From NCBI RefSeq assembly GCF_017873965.1, contig NZ_JAGGKT010000007.1:1-64000 (forward strand): a stretch of 64,000 bases of DNA, given 5' to 3'. The notes under the pieces were generated by a model. The model saw only the letters and a program-made list of their open reading frames with translations. It ran no database searches and was not told the origin of the DNA. This DNA comes from Ammoniphilus resinae. GTDB lineage: Bacteria > Bacillota > Bacilli > Aneurinibacillales > RAOX-1. This document shows, piece by piece, positions 9,438 to 17,637 of the stretch (within the stretch, counting starts at the first letter, position 1; each line of letters opens with the position of its first letter). The translations under genes were made by a program, and so were the position numbers.

Positions 9438-9626
9438 AATAACGGTACTTTTTTCCGTTATTTCAAAATTCAAATCGGATTTTAAATGAATAGCGGAAAA
9501 ATATTCCGTTATGGAGAGTCCTGAAGCCCTTTACGGCACTTCCCAGGGATGTTAACGGAACTATTTTCCGCTATTTCGTCCTTTTATTATTTATTTCAAT
9601 GAATAACGGAAAATCTTTCCGTTATT
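9438..9626. repeat. Quadruple-palindrome element, copy B
   Basis: Four 23-26-bp palindromes with ATAACGG/CCGTTAT arms lie at 9438-9463, 9490-9512, 9552-9574 and 9602-9626. Centres are about 51, 62 and 51 bp apart. The last palindrome overlaps the stop codon of the giant SLH gene. The remaining gap, 9226-9437, holds a further G-rich inverted repeat near 9355-9430 (AGGGGGAAA...TTTCCCCCT-like) and no gene. The element separates the first gene of the B12 operon from the lipoprotein gene, so it may also affect transcript processing. Confidence 0.85.
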
Positions 9627-12600
9627 TCTCAAACACCTTTACGGCAACGGTTGCTGCCATCTCTCGGGTGACAGGATCTCGTGGGGCAAAGACCCCTTGA
9701 CGGTAGCCTGTCATCACCCCGTGGTTAACCACAGCCTGGATGGCGGGGACAGCATCTATGTAAGCGGAATTCAAATCATTGAACTTCGCAATTTCCCCAT
9801 TTGTTTGCCAATTCATCGCTTTCGCAATCATCATGGCCATCTCTTGACGGCTGATTGATTTGTTCGGCATAAAGGTGGTGGCAGTGATCCCTTGGACAAT
9901 GCCCTTTTCCTTGGCTTTGGCCACATATCCATAATACCAGGAATCTACAGGGACATCGTCAAATATTTTTTCGTTTCCGCTGGCAGGTTCATCACCTAAA
10001 AGCTGGATCAAAATCTTCGCAAACTCCGCTCTAGTCACCGTTTTTTTCGGTTCGAATTGGGGAACGGTCTTGCTGGTTCCTTCCATTAATCCATGTTGAT
10101 GTGCCTGTAATACAAAAGGTCTAGCCCATGCAGAAACGCGATCTGCGTCCTGATAGAGTTCTGTTAATGAAACATCAAAGCGGTAAATCGAACCTTTTCC
10201 TTGCAGAAAAGAATCATAGGCGACAAGGGCTGATAAAGCTTGTTCCGTTGCCATCTCATTTATCTTCTGATCCTGAGGATTATGAGCGAACCCTCCATTT
10301 TTCAGCTGATAGCTTAGTAGATTGGTGACGAGGTTGCTCTTTGACTTACTAAAAGCAGGGCTTGTCGGATCAACCCCAATGGCAGACAAACCAAGGATTA
10401 CCTGTGAAACGGCCTCGCTGTTCGTTGTGCCATCCAGTGTCTCCTGATATCCCCCCTGATCTGTCTGGTGTGCAGAAAGCCAGGCAACAGCCTTACTAAT
10501 CGCCTTTTGTACGCGCTCCTGACCTTGATAAGGTTCCAACGCTCCTAAAGCCATCCCCGTCAAATCCACGATTCCGGGGTCGCCGACGACCAGCGCAAAG
10601 CTGCCGTCCTCATTTTGTTGTTCAAGCAGCCAATTCAATAACCGCTCCTTCGACCACTTGGCATCGGCAGGAATATCATAATTCCCACTGTTCAGGGCAA
10701 TCAAGGCAAACATCACACCATTAGTTCCCTGCAGGGTCATACGTTCATTGTTGTAAATCTTTTCAATTAAATCATAACCAGCGATGTTCCGCGGATCCCC
10801 ACCTGCGGCAACGACTCCAAGCACCATCCGTTCGTAGTCCGTCACATTGCGGAAGACCCCGTCTTTTTCTTTCAAAAGAGCCTCGACACTCTTTAAATAC
10901 GAAGCCGGTACAGCATTACCTGCACGGGCCAACGCGAAGGCCTCCCAATCCGAAATATCCTCTGAGCCAAGGATATAGTGGGCAGAGGCTTCGATAGCCG
11001 ATGCCACCGGCACCCCTTTACCCGAATGAAGTTTGGTTCGATCAATCACGGCAAACTTCGTAAAATGGTCTACTTGCCCGCTCACAATTCCCGTTTTTAC
11101 ATCGACCACGGCCGGGATTGGAATCCACTCACTGGTTGTTTCGTTCCACCAAACCATAGCCAATTGTTCTAAATCGCTCACGTTCCCTAATGGAACCTTG
11201 ATGGAGATCTGGATAGGTTGATCAAATTGGGTGCCGCTTGGGCCAAATTCATATAACGAAGATAGTAGTTCCGGCTGGGAAGTACTCAATTCTTTAACCG
11301 TTAGGGTCCTAGAGCTTTTCAGTGCCTCAGCAGGAATAAAAAGCTGCACTTCTTGCTCATCATCTTGCAGGATCATCTCCGATGATGATGTAACCGTATC
11401 ACTCAACTCGACCACATTATTCTTTAATTGCGCCGCCAACTTGTTGCTCTCGTCAACAGACATCCGCTCAGAGGGATTAATAATGGCAACTGTTTTGGCT
11501 ATTTCTTTAAGAGGCTTGCGATTATCAAAGCTAAATTCAAGGGATGAAATGGCATCATCCATTGGTGTCTTCGGTAAACTATAGCCAGGATTTCGGGTAA
11601 AATCATCTGTATAGATCCATTCCACCTCATCGCCGGGTGCAAGCTCGTATATTGCCGCACTAATTTCCGGAAAACTTCCATTTACAGAGAATTCCCAACC
11701 ACTTTTTGGTCCCTTATCAAATTGTGCCAAGTCATTAATTGCTTTGACATAAAGGGTATCCCCACGTCCCGAAGTTTGTACCCGACTGCTACCTAATGCC
11801 CGCACGAGGATGGAGTAGGGAGTATCCCCAGCTTCCCAAGTGATCGTTTGGCGCGGCAGGAGCGTCCCATTTTCACTATCTCCCTTTACCGAGAGACTCA
11901 CCGTTCTTTGCACAGTTCCGGCAGGTGAAGGCTTAATGCTAATTTCTTTTACACTTCTCAGAACCGTAGGCGCATCATTTTGAAGGTAGCCCGTTACAAT
12001 GAGGTCGTGTTTTCCAGCTGTTACCCCATAAGGAAAGCTCGCCAGCCCATCACCGTCTGTTGTCACTGTCTTAGCCCCGATACGGACCTGCACGCCTGCT
12101 GCAGGAGATATTACCTCTTGGTTTTGAACCCAGTCCCAGCTGGTTTTTTGGACGAGAACATTAAAAGGTTGGTAAGCCTCTGGTTGCTCAGGCTGGATCG
12201 TGACGCTGTCAATGAATTCGGTAATGTTCCCATAGTAAACGTACAACTCATCAGAAGGCTGGAGGAGAAACGTACCGATGCTTTCTCCCACAAAGATCCA
12301 TTTTCCATTCCGCTTTACCGTATATTGCCATCCATCATACCCACCATAGGTAGAAGGGCCAATTCCTTGAATCGTATCGATGTAAGGACCATAGGGTGAA
12401 TCCTTAATTATATAAGGTATTTGGTTTTTATTCAGAAATTCTTCCAGAGCATTTCGTGCCGTAACCCCATTAGCAAATCCTTCTGCAATAGGGGACTGTG
12501 GGCCCTCTACAATGACACGGACGGGAACGCGCTCAACAAAAAAGGACGCTGTCTCCCGGACGACTTTGGGTGCACTGTCATCTTGGTAACCCGATACCTC

Positions 12601-14118
12601 CATTGAATAGGCCCCGCGTGGGAGACCTTGCACAAATGAAGCCACTCCGTACTCGTCTGTTGTCCCGATCAGATCCCCGATCTGGATTTGAATTTCGGAT
12701 GCGGGGGTTGTAATCGTTCGACCGACTGTCCAATCGTAGGTAGCCTGCGTAACCGTTACTGTGAAGGCTTCATTTTCTTCTGGCTCTTCCGGACTCACTT
12801 GGACTGAATCAATAAGAGTGGTTTCATCCCCGTAATAGACAACAAGCTGATCATCTTTCTCAAGGACAAAGTCGGCGATGCCTACCCCAGGGAAAATCCA
12901 ATCTCCACTGCGTTTAACGGCATAACGCCAGCCATCATAGCCACCATATGTTCCCTCTTTGATTCCTTGAATTTCCGATACATAAAGGCCAAAAGGTAAT
13001 TCTGTAAGCTGATAGGAAATGTCCTTTTCATCTAATAGTTTTTCAAAAGCATCTAAAGCTGATCTTCCTGACGAGCTTCCTTCAACAATTGGTGCATCTG
13101 GACCTTCAACACGTACGGTGGCAGAGACCTTTTGACCCGTTGGCGGCTCTGCAGGATCCTCTGTTCCAGGCTCATCGGTACCAGGTGCCATCGTATTTTC
13201 AATTCCCTGAAAAATGAGTCCGCTGCCTGAATCTAAAAGCTTTTGATAGGATAAAAGAGCCAACAATGCCTGTTGGGTCGCTAATATATTCGCGCTGCCA
13301 TCTTGTTGAAAAGTGAATGCCCCTTCCACATCCTCTGAGGCAAACCCAAGCAACGATTCTACCATCTCTTCCAAATCATTTGATTCCACATTTAAGGAAG
13401 AAAGACCAATAATCCCTTGGGCAAGACTATTGCTGTTGGCAGGACGAAGTCCCTGGATTTGCTGTACTGCAGCGGATATTTTATGTTGGACTTGCGGGTA
13501 CTGGTCTGTATTATAGGGAGCTAGTGCAGCAAGCGCCATCCCTGTAATATCAAAGTCGGCCTTCGTCCTTCCAAGCGTCCACCCGCCTGTATCAAGGCTT
13601 TTAGCGAGAATTCCCTCAATAAGTCGGTCTCGTGTCGTTACGGCATCACTCGGAACCTCAAAATTCCCGCTATCCAATGCAAGCAGTGCCCAAATTGCAC
13701 CATTTACACCTTGTTTCGTAATTTCCAAGATAGATCTGCTATAAACCTCTTCTATTAAATTAGTGCCCCCGATATTCGTAGGATCCAATCCTGCAGATTG
13801 AATGCCCACAACCGCAAGTGACAGATCGGTCATTGTCGAGAGTTCAGACCAATTCTCGCTCTGAGCATAGGTAATGTAGCTTTTACTAATTGGCTTTTCA
13901 CTTAAATAAAGGGTAAAAGCATCCCAATGGGATGTTGGGTCGGCTTTGGTTGCGTAATAGGAAATGGATTTTTCCAATTGATCAGCTACCCGTGTAGAAA
14001 GCACAGATTGTGTTTCCTCAGCCTGAGCAACATTTGCTGTTCCAATTCCAGAAAATTGCAGCAAAAGCATCATAACCATCCACAAGCTGAGATAACGCTG
14101 CATGTTTATTCGCTTCAT
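9622..14118 (-). CDS. SLH-anchored cobalamin-capture protein with intrinsic-factor-like barrels and DUF4430 domains
   Basis: A 1,498-aa secreted protein. Order of parts: signal peptide (1-33, ending VAQA); a helical-repeat barrel of the prenyltransferase/terpenoid-cyclase type (about 40-305, with repeats such as DTGGWTLG and TGMALAAL); DUF4430 domain 1 (about 330-435, GYDGWRYAVK at 399); a beta linker; DUF4430 domain 2 (about 530-630, GYDGWQYTVK at 596); DUF4430 domain 3 (about 740-835, SGWEFSVNG at 806); a beta domain near 855-1030 ending HFTKFAVI; a second barrel (about 1045-1325); and three SLH domains (about 1330-1498). A barrel plus a DUF4430-like domain is the architecture of intrinsic factor and transcobalamin. 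A B12 riboswitch precedes the gene and ECF genes follow. I infer surface cobalamin capture. AGGAGG lies just before the ATG. Confidence 0.88.
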   Translation of the reverse strand: MKRINMQRYLSLWMVMMLLLQFSGIGTANVAQAEETQSVLSTRVADQLEKSISYYATKADPTSHWDAFTLYLSEKPISKSYITYAQSENWSELSTMTDLSLAVVGIQSAGLDPTNIGGTNLIEEVYSRSILEITKQGVNGAIWALLALDSGNFEVPSDAVTTRDRLIEGILAKSLDTGGWTLGRTKADFDITGMALAALAPYNTDQYPQVQHKISAAVQQIQGLRPANSNSLAQGIIGLSSLNVESNDLEEMVESLLGFASEDVEGAFTFQQDGSANILATQQALLALLSYQKLLDSGSGLIFQGIENTMAPGTDEPGTEDPAEPPTGQKVSATVRVEGPDAPIVEGSSSGRSALDAFEKLLDEKDISYQLTELPFGLYVSEIQGIKEGTYGGYDGWRYAVKRSGDWIFPGVGIADFVLEKDDQLVVYYGDETTLIDSVQVSPEEPEENEAFTVTVTQATYDWTVGRTITTPASEIQIQIGDLIGTTDEYGVASFVQGLPRGAYSMEVSGYQDDSAPKVVRETASFFVERVPVRVIVEGPQSPIAEGFANGVTARNALEEFLNKNQIPYIIKDSPYGPYIDTIQGIGPSTYGGYDGWQYTVKRNGKWIFVGESIGTFLLQPSDELYVYYGNITEFIDSVTIQPEQPEAYQPFNVLVQKTSWDWVQNQEVISPAAGVQVRIGAKTVTTDGDGLASFPYGVTAGKHDLIVTGYLQNDAPTVLRSVKEISIKPSPAGTVQRTVSLSVKGDSENGTLLPRQTITWEAGDTPYSILVRALGSSRVQTSGRGDTLYVKAINDLAQFDKGPKSGWEFSVNGSFPEISAAIYELAPGDEVEWIYTDDFTRNPGYSLPKTPMDDAISSLEFSFDNRKPLKEIAKTVAIINPSERMSVDESNKLAAQLKNNVVELSDTVTSSSEMILQDDEQEVQLFIPAEALKSSRTLTVKELSTSQPELLSSLYEFGPSGTQFDQPIQISIKVPLGNVSDLEQLAMVWWNETTSEWIPIPAVVDVKTGIVSGQVDHFTKFAVIDRTKLHSGKGVPVASAIEASAHYILGSEDISDWEAFALARAGNAVPASYLKSVEALLKEKDGVFRNVTDYERMVLGVVAAGGDPRNIAGYDLIEKIYNNERMTLQGTNGVMFALIALNSGNYDIPADAKWSKERLLNWLLEQQNEDGSFALVVGDPGIVDLTGMALGALEPYQGQERVQKAISKAVAWLSAHQTDQGGYQETLDGTTNSEAVSQVILGLSAIGVDPTSPAFSKSKSNLVTNLLSYQLKNGGFAHNPQDQKINEMATEQALSALVAYDSFLQGKGSIYRFDVSLTELYQDADRVSAWARPFVLQAHQHGLMEGTSKTVPQFEPKKTVTRAEFAKILIQLLGDEPASGNEKIFDDVPVDSWYYGYVAKAKEKGIVQGITATTFMPNKSISRQEMAMMIAKAMNWQTNGEIAKFNDLNSAYIDAVPAIQAVVNHGVMTGYRQGVFAPRDPVTREMAATVAVKVFEK

Positions 14119-14142
14119 TCAAGTATCCTCCTTTTTTGCAAA

Positions 14143-14175
14143 CAAAAAACGCTCTATCAAAAAAAGATAGAGCGT
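14143..14175 (-). terminator. Riboswitch-controlled intrinsic terminator
   Basis: On the minus strand a perfect 10-bp stem (ACGCTCTATC with GATAGAGCGT) around a U-rich loop is followed by a run of six or more T. It lies between the cobalamin aptamer and the ribosome site of the SLH protein gene, the position expected for transcription attenuation when B12 is bound. Confidence 0.85.
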
Positions 14176-14224
14176 AAGATTTTACCGTTGGGTCTCCCAT
14201 AAAAGAAACCATGGCCACCTCCCT

Positions 14225-14410
14225 ATCTCCCGTAGGTCAAAATTTGTGCCTGTTGCTACGGCAGGTCTCCTGACTCGGCTTCATTCAATGGTTTCCCCTT
14301 CCCAGTCCGATGGACCAGTGGTTTGGAAACATTGTCAGCCTTACAGTGGCGGGACCGTGTCGGATTTACACCGAACTTCCCTTTTAAAATCATCGAGTTA
14401 ACGATGATTA
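14225..14410 (-). ncRNA. Cobalamin (B12) riboswitch
   Basis: Read on the minus strand, the leader has the hallmark GGTGTAAATCC element followed by CCCGCCACTGT, and downstream the B12-box GTCAGGAGACCTGCC. The spacing and order fit the adenosylcobalamin aptamer family. A consensus promoter lies upstream and an intrinsic terminator downstream, so B12 binding should switch off the five-gene operon at the level of transcription. The exact ends are approximate. Confidence 0.93.
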
Positions 14411-14441
14411 CCGTCGCAATTTTCATATGTAGTTCTTGCCC

Positions 14442-14470
14442 ATCATACTACCCCAACCCCAATCCGTCAA
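14442..14470 (-). promoter_or_regulatory. SigmaA-type promoter of the B12 operon
   Basis: On the minus strand TTGACG and TATGAT are separated by 17 bases, placing the transcript start just before the cobalamin aptamer. The stretch between this promoter and the divergent SLH gene at 14588 holds only leader sequence and a GGGGTTAGACCCC palindrome (14554-14566). Confidence 0.7.
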
Positions 14471-14587
14471 TAAACCGGATGTATTGTTTTTCCTCTAATT
14501 CCACGGATCTACTAGTGAGTCTTTCATCGTTGTTCGGTATCATCGGTTTTGTTGGGGTTAGACCCCGTAAATAAAGGGAGGTACATC

Positions 14588-15124
14588 ATGAATAAAAACA
14601 CAGTAAAAGGTTTTGTCCTTGGAATGGTAGCTACTATGTCTATTGGCGTTGGGATCAGTGCAGTTGCTGCTGAAGGCTTCTTTAAAGATGTAAAAGAAGG
14701 CGCTTGGTATACAACAAATATCGAGTGGGCAAAAGATATGGGATTAATGCAAGGGACTGGTGATGATCAGTTCCAACCTGATAAAGCTTTGACTCGTGCC
14801 GAAATGGCTACTGTCTTGCGCAACCTTTATGAAAATGGATATTTTGCAAAAGACGTTGAAGAAAATACAGTAAACGAAGAACCTGCACAGGATCAAGTGA
14901 AAGAAGAGCAACCTGCTAATGATCAAGTGACAGAAGAAGAGCAGGGAACTGATGAGCAAGTGGATGAAGAACAGCCTGCTGATCAAACAGTAACTGAAGA
15001 ACAACCTGATAGTACAGTAACTGAAGAGCAAGCTGATAGTACTGTAACTGAAGAGCAAGCTACAGACGAGCAACCTGCTGCAACTGATGAGGCAGCTACT
15101 GAAACACAAGCAACTCAACAATAA
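14588..15124 (+). CDS. Single-SLH-domain secreted protein with acidic repeat tail
   Basis: A 178-aa protein: signal peptide (MNKNTVKGFVLGMVATMSIG..., ending AVAA), one SLH domain at about 28-85 (FKDVKEGAWYTTNIEWAKDMG ... FQPDKALTRAEMATVLRNL), then a tail of about 90 residues made of degenerate TVTEEQ/DSTVTEEQ/EEQPAD repeats, almost all Glu, Gln, Thr and Asp. I chose the ATG at 14588 after GGGAGGT; the frame is open upstream to 14549. One SLH domain is fewer than the three usually needed for stable wall binding, so it may oligomerise or be loosely attached. Function unknown. It is transcribed divergently from the B12 operon. Confidence 0.82.
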   Translation: MNKNTVKGFVLGMVATMSIGVGISAVAAEGFFKDVKEGAWYTTNIEWAKDMGLMQGTGDDQFQPDKALTRAEMATVLRNLYENGYFAKDVEENTVNEEPAQDQVKEEQPANDQVTEEEQGTDEQVDEEQPADQTVTEEQPDSTVTEEQADSTVTEEQATDEQPAATDEAATETQATQQ

Positions 15125-15135
15125 AAAATGATGAT

Positions 15136-15165
15136 AGGCTGTCCTTTTTGGGGGCAGCCTTTTTA
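15136..15165 (+). terminator. Intrinsic terminator after the SLH protein gene
   Basis: AGGCTGTCC and GGGGCAGCCT form a stem around a T-rich loop, followed by TTTT, 11 bases past the stop codon. Confidence 0.8.
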
Positions 15166-15358
15166 ATGGGCTAATATTCCATACACCTTTTGGTAATTAG
15201 GTACAGGATGATACATTTTTTAAAAAATTCGTTCGATTCAGGTGTTTTTTAAAAAAATTGGGTCTGAACATGCAAAGCTTCATCGTTTCTTTCGATGATA
15301 GAGGAGCAGATGAGATTTTGGGGTGCCCTCTAACCATTATCCCCTCATTTTGACCTTC

Positions 15359-15470
15359 GACGTCACCAATAATTAATCCAGGTCACAAAATGAGAGGCCC
15401 AGGTCACAAAATCGGGGGTCCAGGTCACGGGAAATAGGATTCAGGTCACAGGAAATGAAATCCTGCTCAC
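15359..15470. repeat. 21-bp phased direct repeats (CAGGTCAC)
   Basis: AGGTCAC recurs at exactly 15380, 15401, 15422 and 15443. Degenerate flanking copies lie at about 15360 (ACGTCAC) and 15464 (GCTCAC). The rest of each unit is A- and G-rich and only loosely kept. The 21-bp period equals two helical turns. It lies about 240 bp upstream of the metK promoter. The remaining 15166-15700 stretch shows no supported gene. Confidence 0.8.
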
Positions 15471-15709
15471 ATTGGTGTAATCATTACAAATAAATACTTG
15501 GGCTAGTATACTCCTATACTAAGAGGGTCCATTATTGGTCTTACAATCACCACTTTTAAAGGAGAACCGATCGTCAGTCCGGCATGTCTCCCGCTGAACC
15601 AAAGGGATAGCGCCCACAAGCAGCCCTGTAGCCCACACAAGCCAAGTCCCTCCAACCACACCCAAGCTCCCAGCCAGCCCCATCCCCCTGTCACCAGCAT
15701 AAAATCAAA

Positions 15710-15738
15710 TTGACAAGTTTCCAAAACTTAGATATTCT
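15710..15738 (+). promoter_or_regulatory. SigmaA-type promoter of metK
   Basis: TTGACA and TATTCT are separated by 17 bases and lie immediately upstream of the S-box leader. Confidence 0.75.
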
Positions 15739-15747
15739 TATCCAGGA

Positions 15748-15950
15748 CGGATACTCTTATTCCGAGCAGGCTGAGGGACTGGCCCGATGATGCCCGGCAA
15801 CCGCACAAGGGGATATTGGTATTTTTCTCATAATTGGGGAAAGCTAGTATTAATCGTGAAAGGTGCTAACCAGCAGGGCCTTTACAGGTTCTGGAAATAA
15901 GAGGTAAAGGATGCGAACTAATAGCCTTTTCCTCAGGGAGAAGGTTTTTT
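15748..15950 (+). ncRNA. SAM-I (S-box) riboswitch with terminator
   Basis: The leader starts with the S-box consensus CTTATTCCGAGCAGGCTGAG, then GGGACTGGCCC and a GCCCGGCAACC segment, typical of SAM-I aptamers. Downstream, CCTTTTCC and GGAGAAGG form a stem (one G-U pair) followed by TTTTTT at 15925-15950, the intrinsic terminator. The metK gene follows, so S-adenosylmethionine represses its own synthesis by transcription termination. Confidence 0.95.
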
Positions 15951-16041
15951 AACGTCTTAACAGCAACACCTCTCTAACGTTCGGAAAAGCTTTGAAAGTG
16001 AGTGCCGTATCTACGATTGTTATTTAAAGGAGGTACGTGAA

Positions 16042-17250
16042 ATGGCCCTACAAAAAGGACGTCATCTTTTCACATCTGAATCAGTAACTGAAGGCCATCC
16101 AGATAAAATTTGTGACCAAATTTCCGACTCGATTCTGGATGCGATTATTGAGCAAGATCCTAATGCCCGGGTGGCTTGCGAAACATCTGTAACAACAGGG
16201 TTGTGCCTTGTTGCAGGCGAAATTACAACATCCTCCTATGTGGATATTCCAAAAATTGTGCGTCAGACGATTCGGGAAATTGGTTATACCCGAGCCAAAT
16301 ACGGATTTGATGCAGATACTTGTGCAGTTTTGACTTCAATCGATGAACAATCCCCGGATATTGCGCAGGGGGTTGACCAGGCGTTAGAAGCACGCGAAGG
16401 ACAAATGACCGATGAAGAAATCGAAGCCATTGGAGCAGGGGATCAGGGGTTGATGTTTGGTTTTGCCAGCAATGAAACACCTGAGTTGATGCCGCTTCCG
16501 ATTTCCTTGGCGCATAAGCTTTCCCGTCGTCTTTCCGCAGTGCGTAAGGATGGCACACTAGCTTATCTTCGCCCAGACGGCAAGACACAAGTTACGGTGG
16601 AATATGATGGGGACAAGCCTGTACGGGTGGAAACAATCGTTATTTCTACCCAGCATGATCCAGAGATTACCCTTGAACAAATCCAAAAGGACTTGAAGGA
16701 ACAGGTTATTCAACCCGTTGTTCCTGCTGAGTTCCTGGATGAAAACACGAAGTATTTCATCAACCCAACAGGCCGTTTTGTTATTGGTGGACCACAAGGG
16801 GATGCTGGATTAACCGGCCGTAAAATCATCGTGGACACTTATGGCGGATATGCTCGTCATGGCGGTGGAGCATTCTCCGGGAAGGATCCAACGAAAGTGG
16901 ACCGTTCTGCTGCTTACGCTGCTCGTTATGTAGCGAAGAACATTGTTGCTGCGGGACTGGCTGACAAATGTGAAGTTCAAGTGGCATATGCCATTGGGGT
17001 TGCGCAACCTGTTTCAATCAGCGTGGACACCTATGATACCGGGAAGATTGCAGAAGAGCGTATCGTGGATTTAATTCGTAAACATTTCGACCTTCGTCCA
17101 GCCGGAATTATCAAAGAACTAGACCTTCGTCGTCCGATTTACAAGCAAACAGCAGCCTATGGCCATTTTGGCCGGACAGATGTTGACTTGCCTTGGGAAC
17201 GCACAGACAAAGCAGAAGTTTTAAAACAGGATGCAAAAACCTTAGTTTAA
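16042..17250 (+). CDS. metK: S-adenosylmethionine synthetase
   Basis: A 402-aa methionine adenosyltransferase, which makes S-adenosylmethionine from methionine and ATP in the cytoplasm. Family motifs are clear: [17 protein letters not shown] near the N terminus, [10 protein letters not shown] (ATP-binding hexapeptide region, about residue 134), and [19 protein letters not shown] (phosphate-binding P-loop, about 274). Length is normal for the family. AAAGGAGGT precedes the ATG by eight bases. The gene is a single transcription unit between an S-box riboswitch and a strong intrinsic terminator. Confidence 0.98.
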   Translation: MALQKGRHLFTSESVTEGHPDKICDQISDSILDAIIEQDPNARVACETSVTTGLCLVAGEITTSSYVDIPKIVRQTIREIGYTRAKYGFDADTCAVLTSIDEQSPDIAQGVDQALEAREGQMTDEEIEAIGAGDQGLMFGFASNETPELMPLPISLAHKLSRRLSAVRKDGTLAYLRPDGKTQVTVEYDGDKPVRVETIVISTQHDPEITLEQIQKDLKEQVIQPVVPAEFLDENTKYFINPTGRFVIGGPQGDAGLTGRKIIVDTYGGYARHGGGAFSGKDPTKVDRSAAYAARYVAKNIVAAGLADKCEVQVAYAIGVAQPVSISVDTYDTGKIAEERIVDLIRKHFDLRPAGIIKELDLRRPIYKQTAAYGHFGRTDVDLPWERTDKAEVLKQDAKTLV

Positions 17251-17263
17251 TTCGAACACCAGC

Positions 17264-17294
17264 AAACCCGGTTATTTAACCGGGTTTTTGTTTT
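17264..17294 (+). terminator. Intrinsic terminator of metK
   Basis: AAACCCGGTT and AACCGGGTTT flank a short loop and are followed by a T-rich run. Confidence 0.9.
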
Positions 17295-17386
17295 GCCCAT
17301 TATTTTCCGGTAGGAAAATAGAAATCAATGACGAATTAAATTAGATTAGACTGCAGTACGCAACAAAGGAGATAGAAAATCAGGTC

Positions 17387-17627
17387 ATGGTACTTAATTA
17401 CCATCATATCGAGCGCAACTTTCAATCAACCTAAAAGATCATACATGAAAATTTCTTGAGCAGATTTAAAAAGAATAATTTTAACCCCCTTAAATTGGAA
17501 GAGCTCTACGAATTTATGGGTACAGGACTATTGACCCAGGAAAAAGATGTTCTTACTACTTTTGATGATGGATATGAAAGTTTTTTATAAGGAATCTTTT
17601 CCTATTCTTAAATATACAGGGGAGTGA
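17387..17627 (+). pseudogene. Polysaccharide deacetylase (NodB-type) remnant
   Basis: Conceptual translation from the ATG at 17387 gives MVLNYHHIERNFQST, a stop codon, then a stretch ending in FNPLKLEELYEFMG and LTTFDDGYESF. TFDDGY is the metal-binding motif 1 of NodB polysaccharide deacetylases, and the YHHI opening is typical of the wall-associated members. After ESF the family continuation FYKESFPILK is found one base out of frame, next to a T run, followed by TGA. The piece has at least one nonsense codon and one frameshift and stops after roughly 80 residues; the rest of the domain is gone, replaced by degS. Confidence 0.85.
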
Positions 17628-17637
17628 CCTAGAACAG

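Noticed and set aside
15503-15724. Minus-strand frame of 73 codons upstream of metK
   Set aside because: Composition is unlike a protein (Gly/Trp/Leu runs), there is no ribosome site, and it overlaps the metK promoter.
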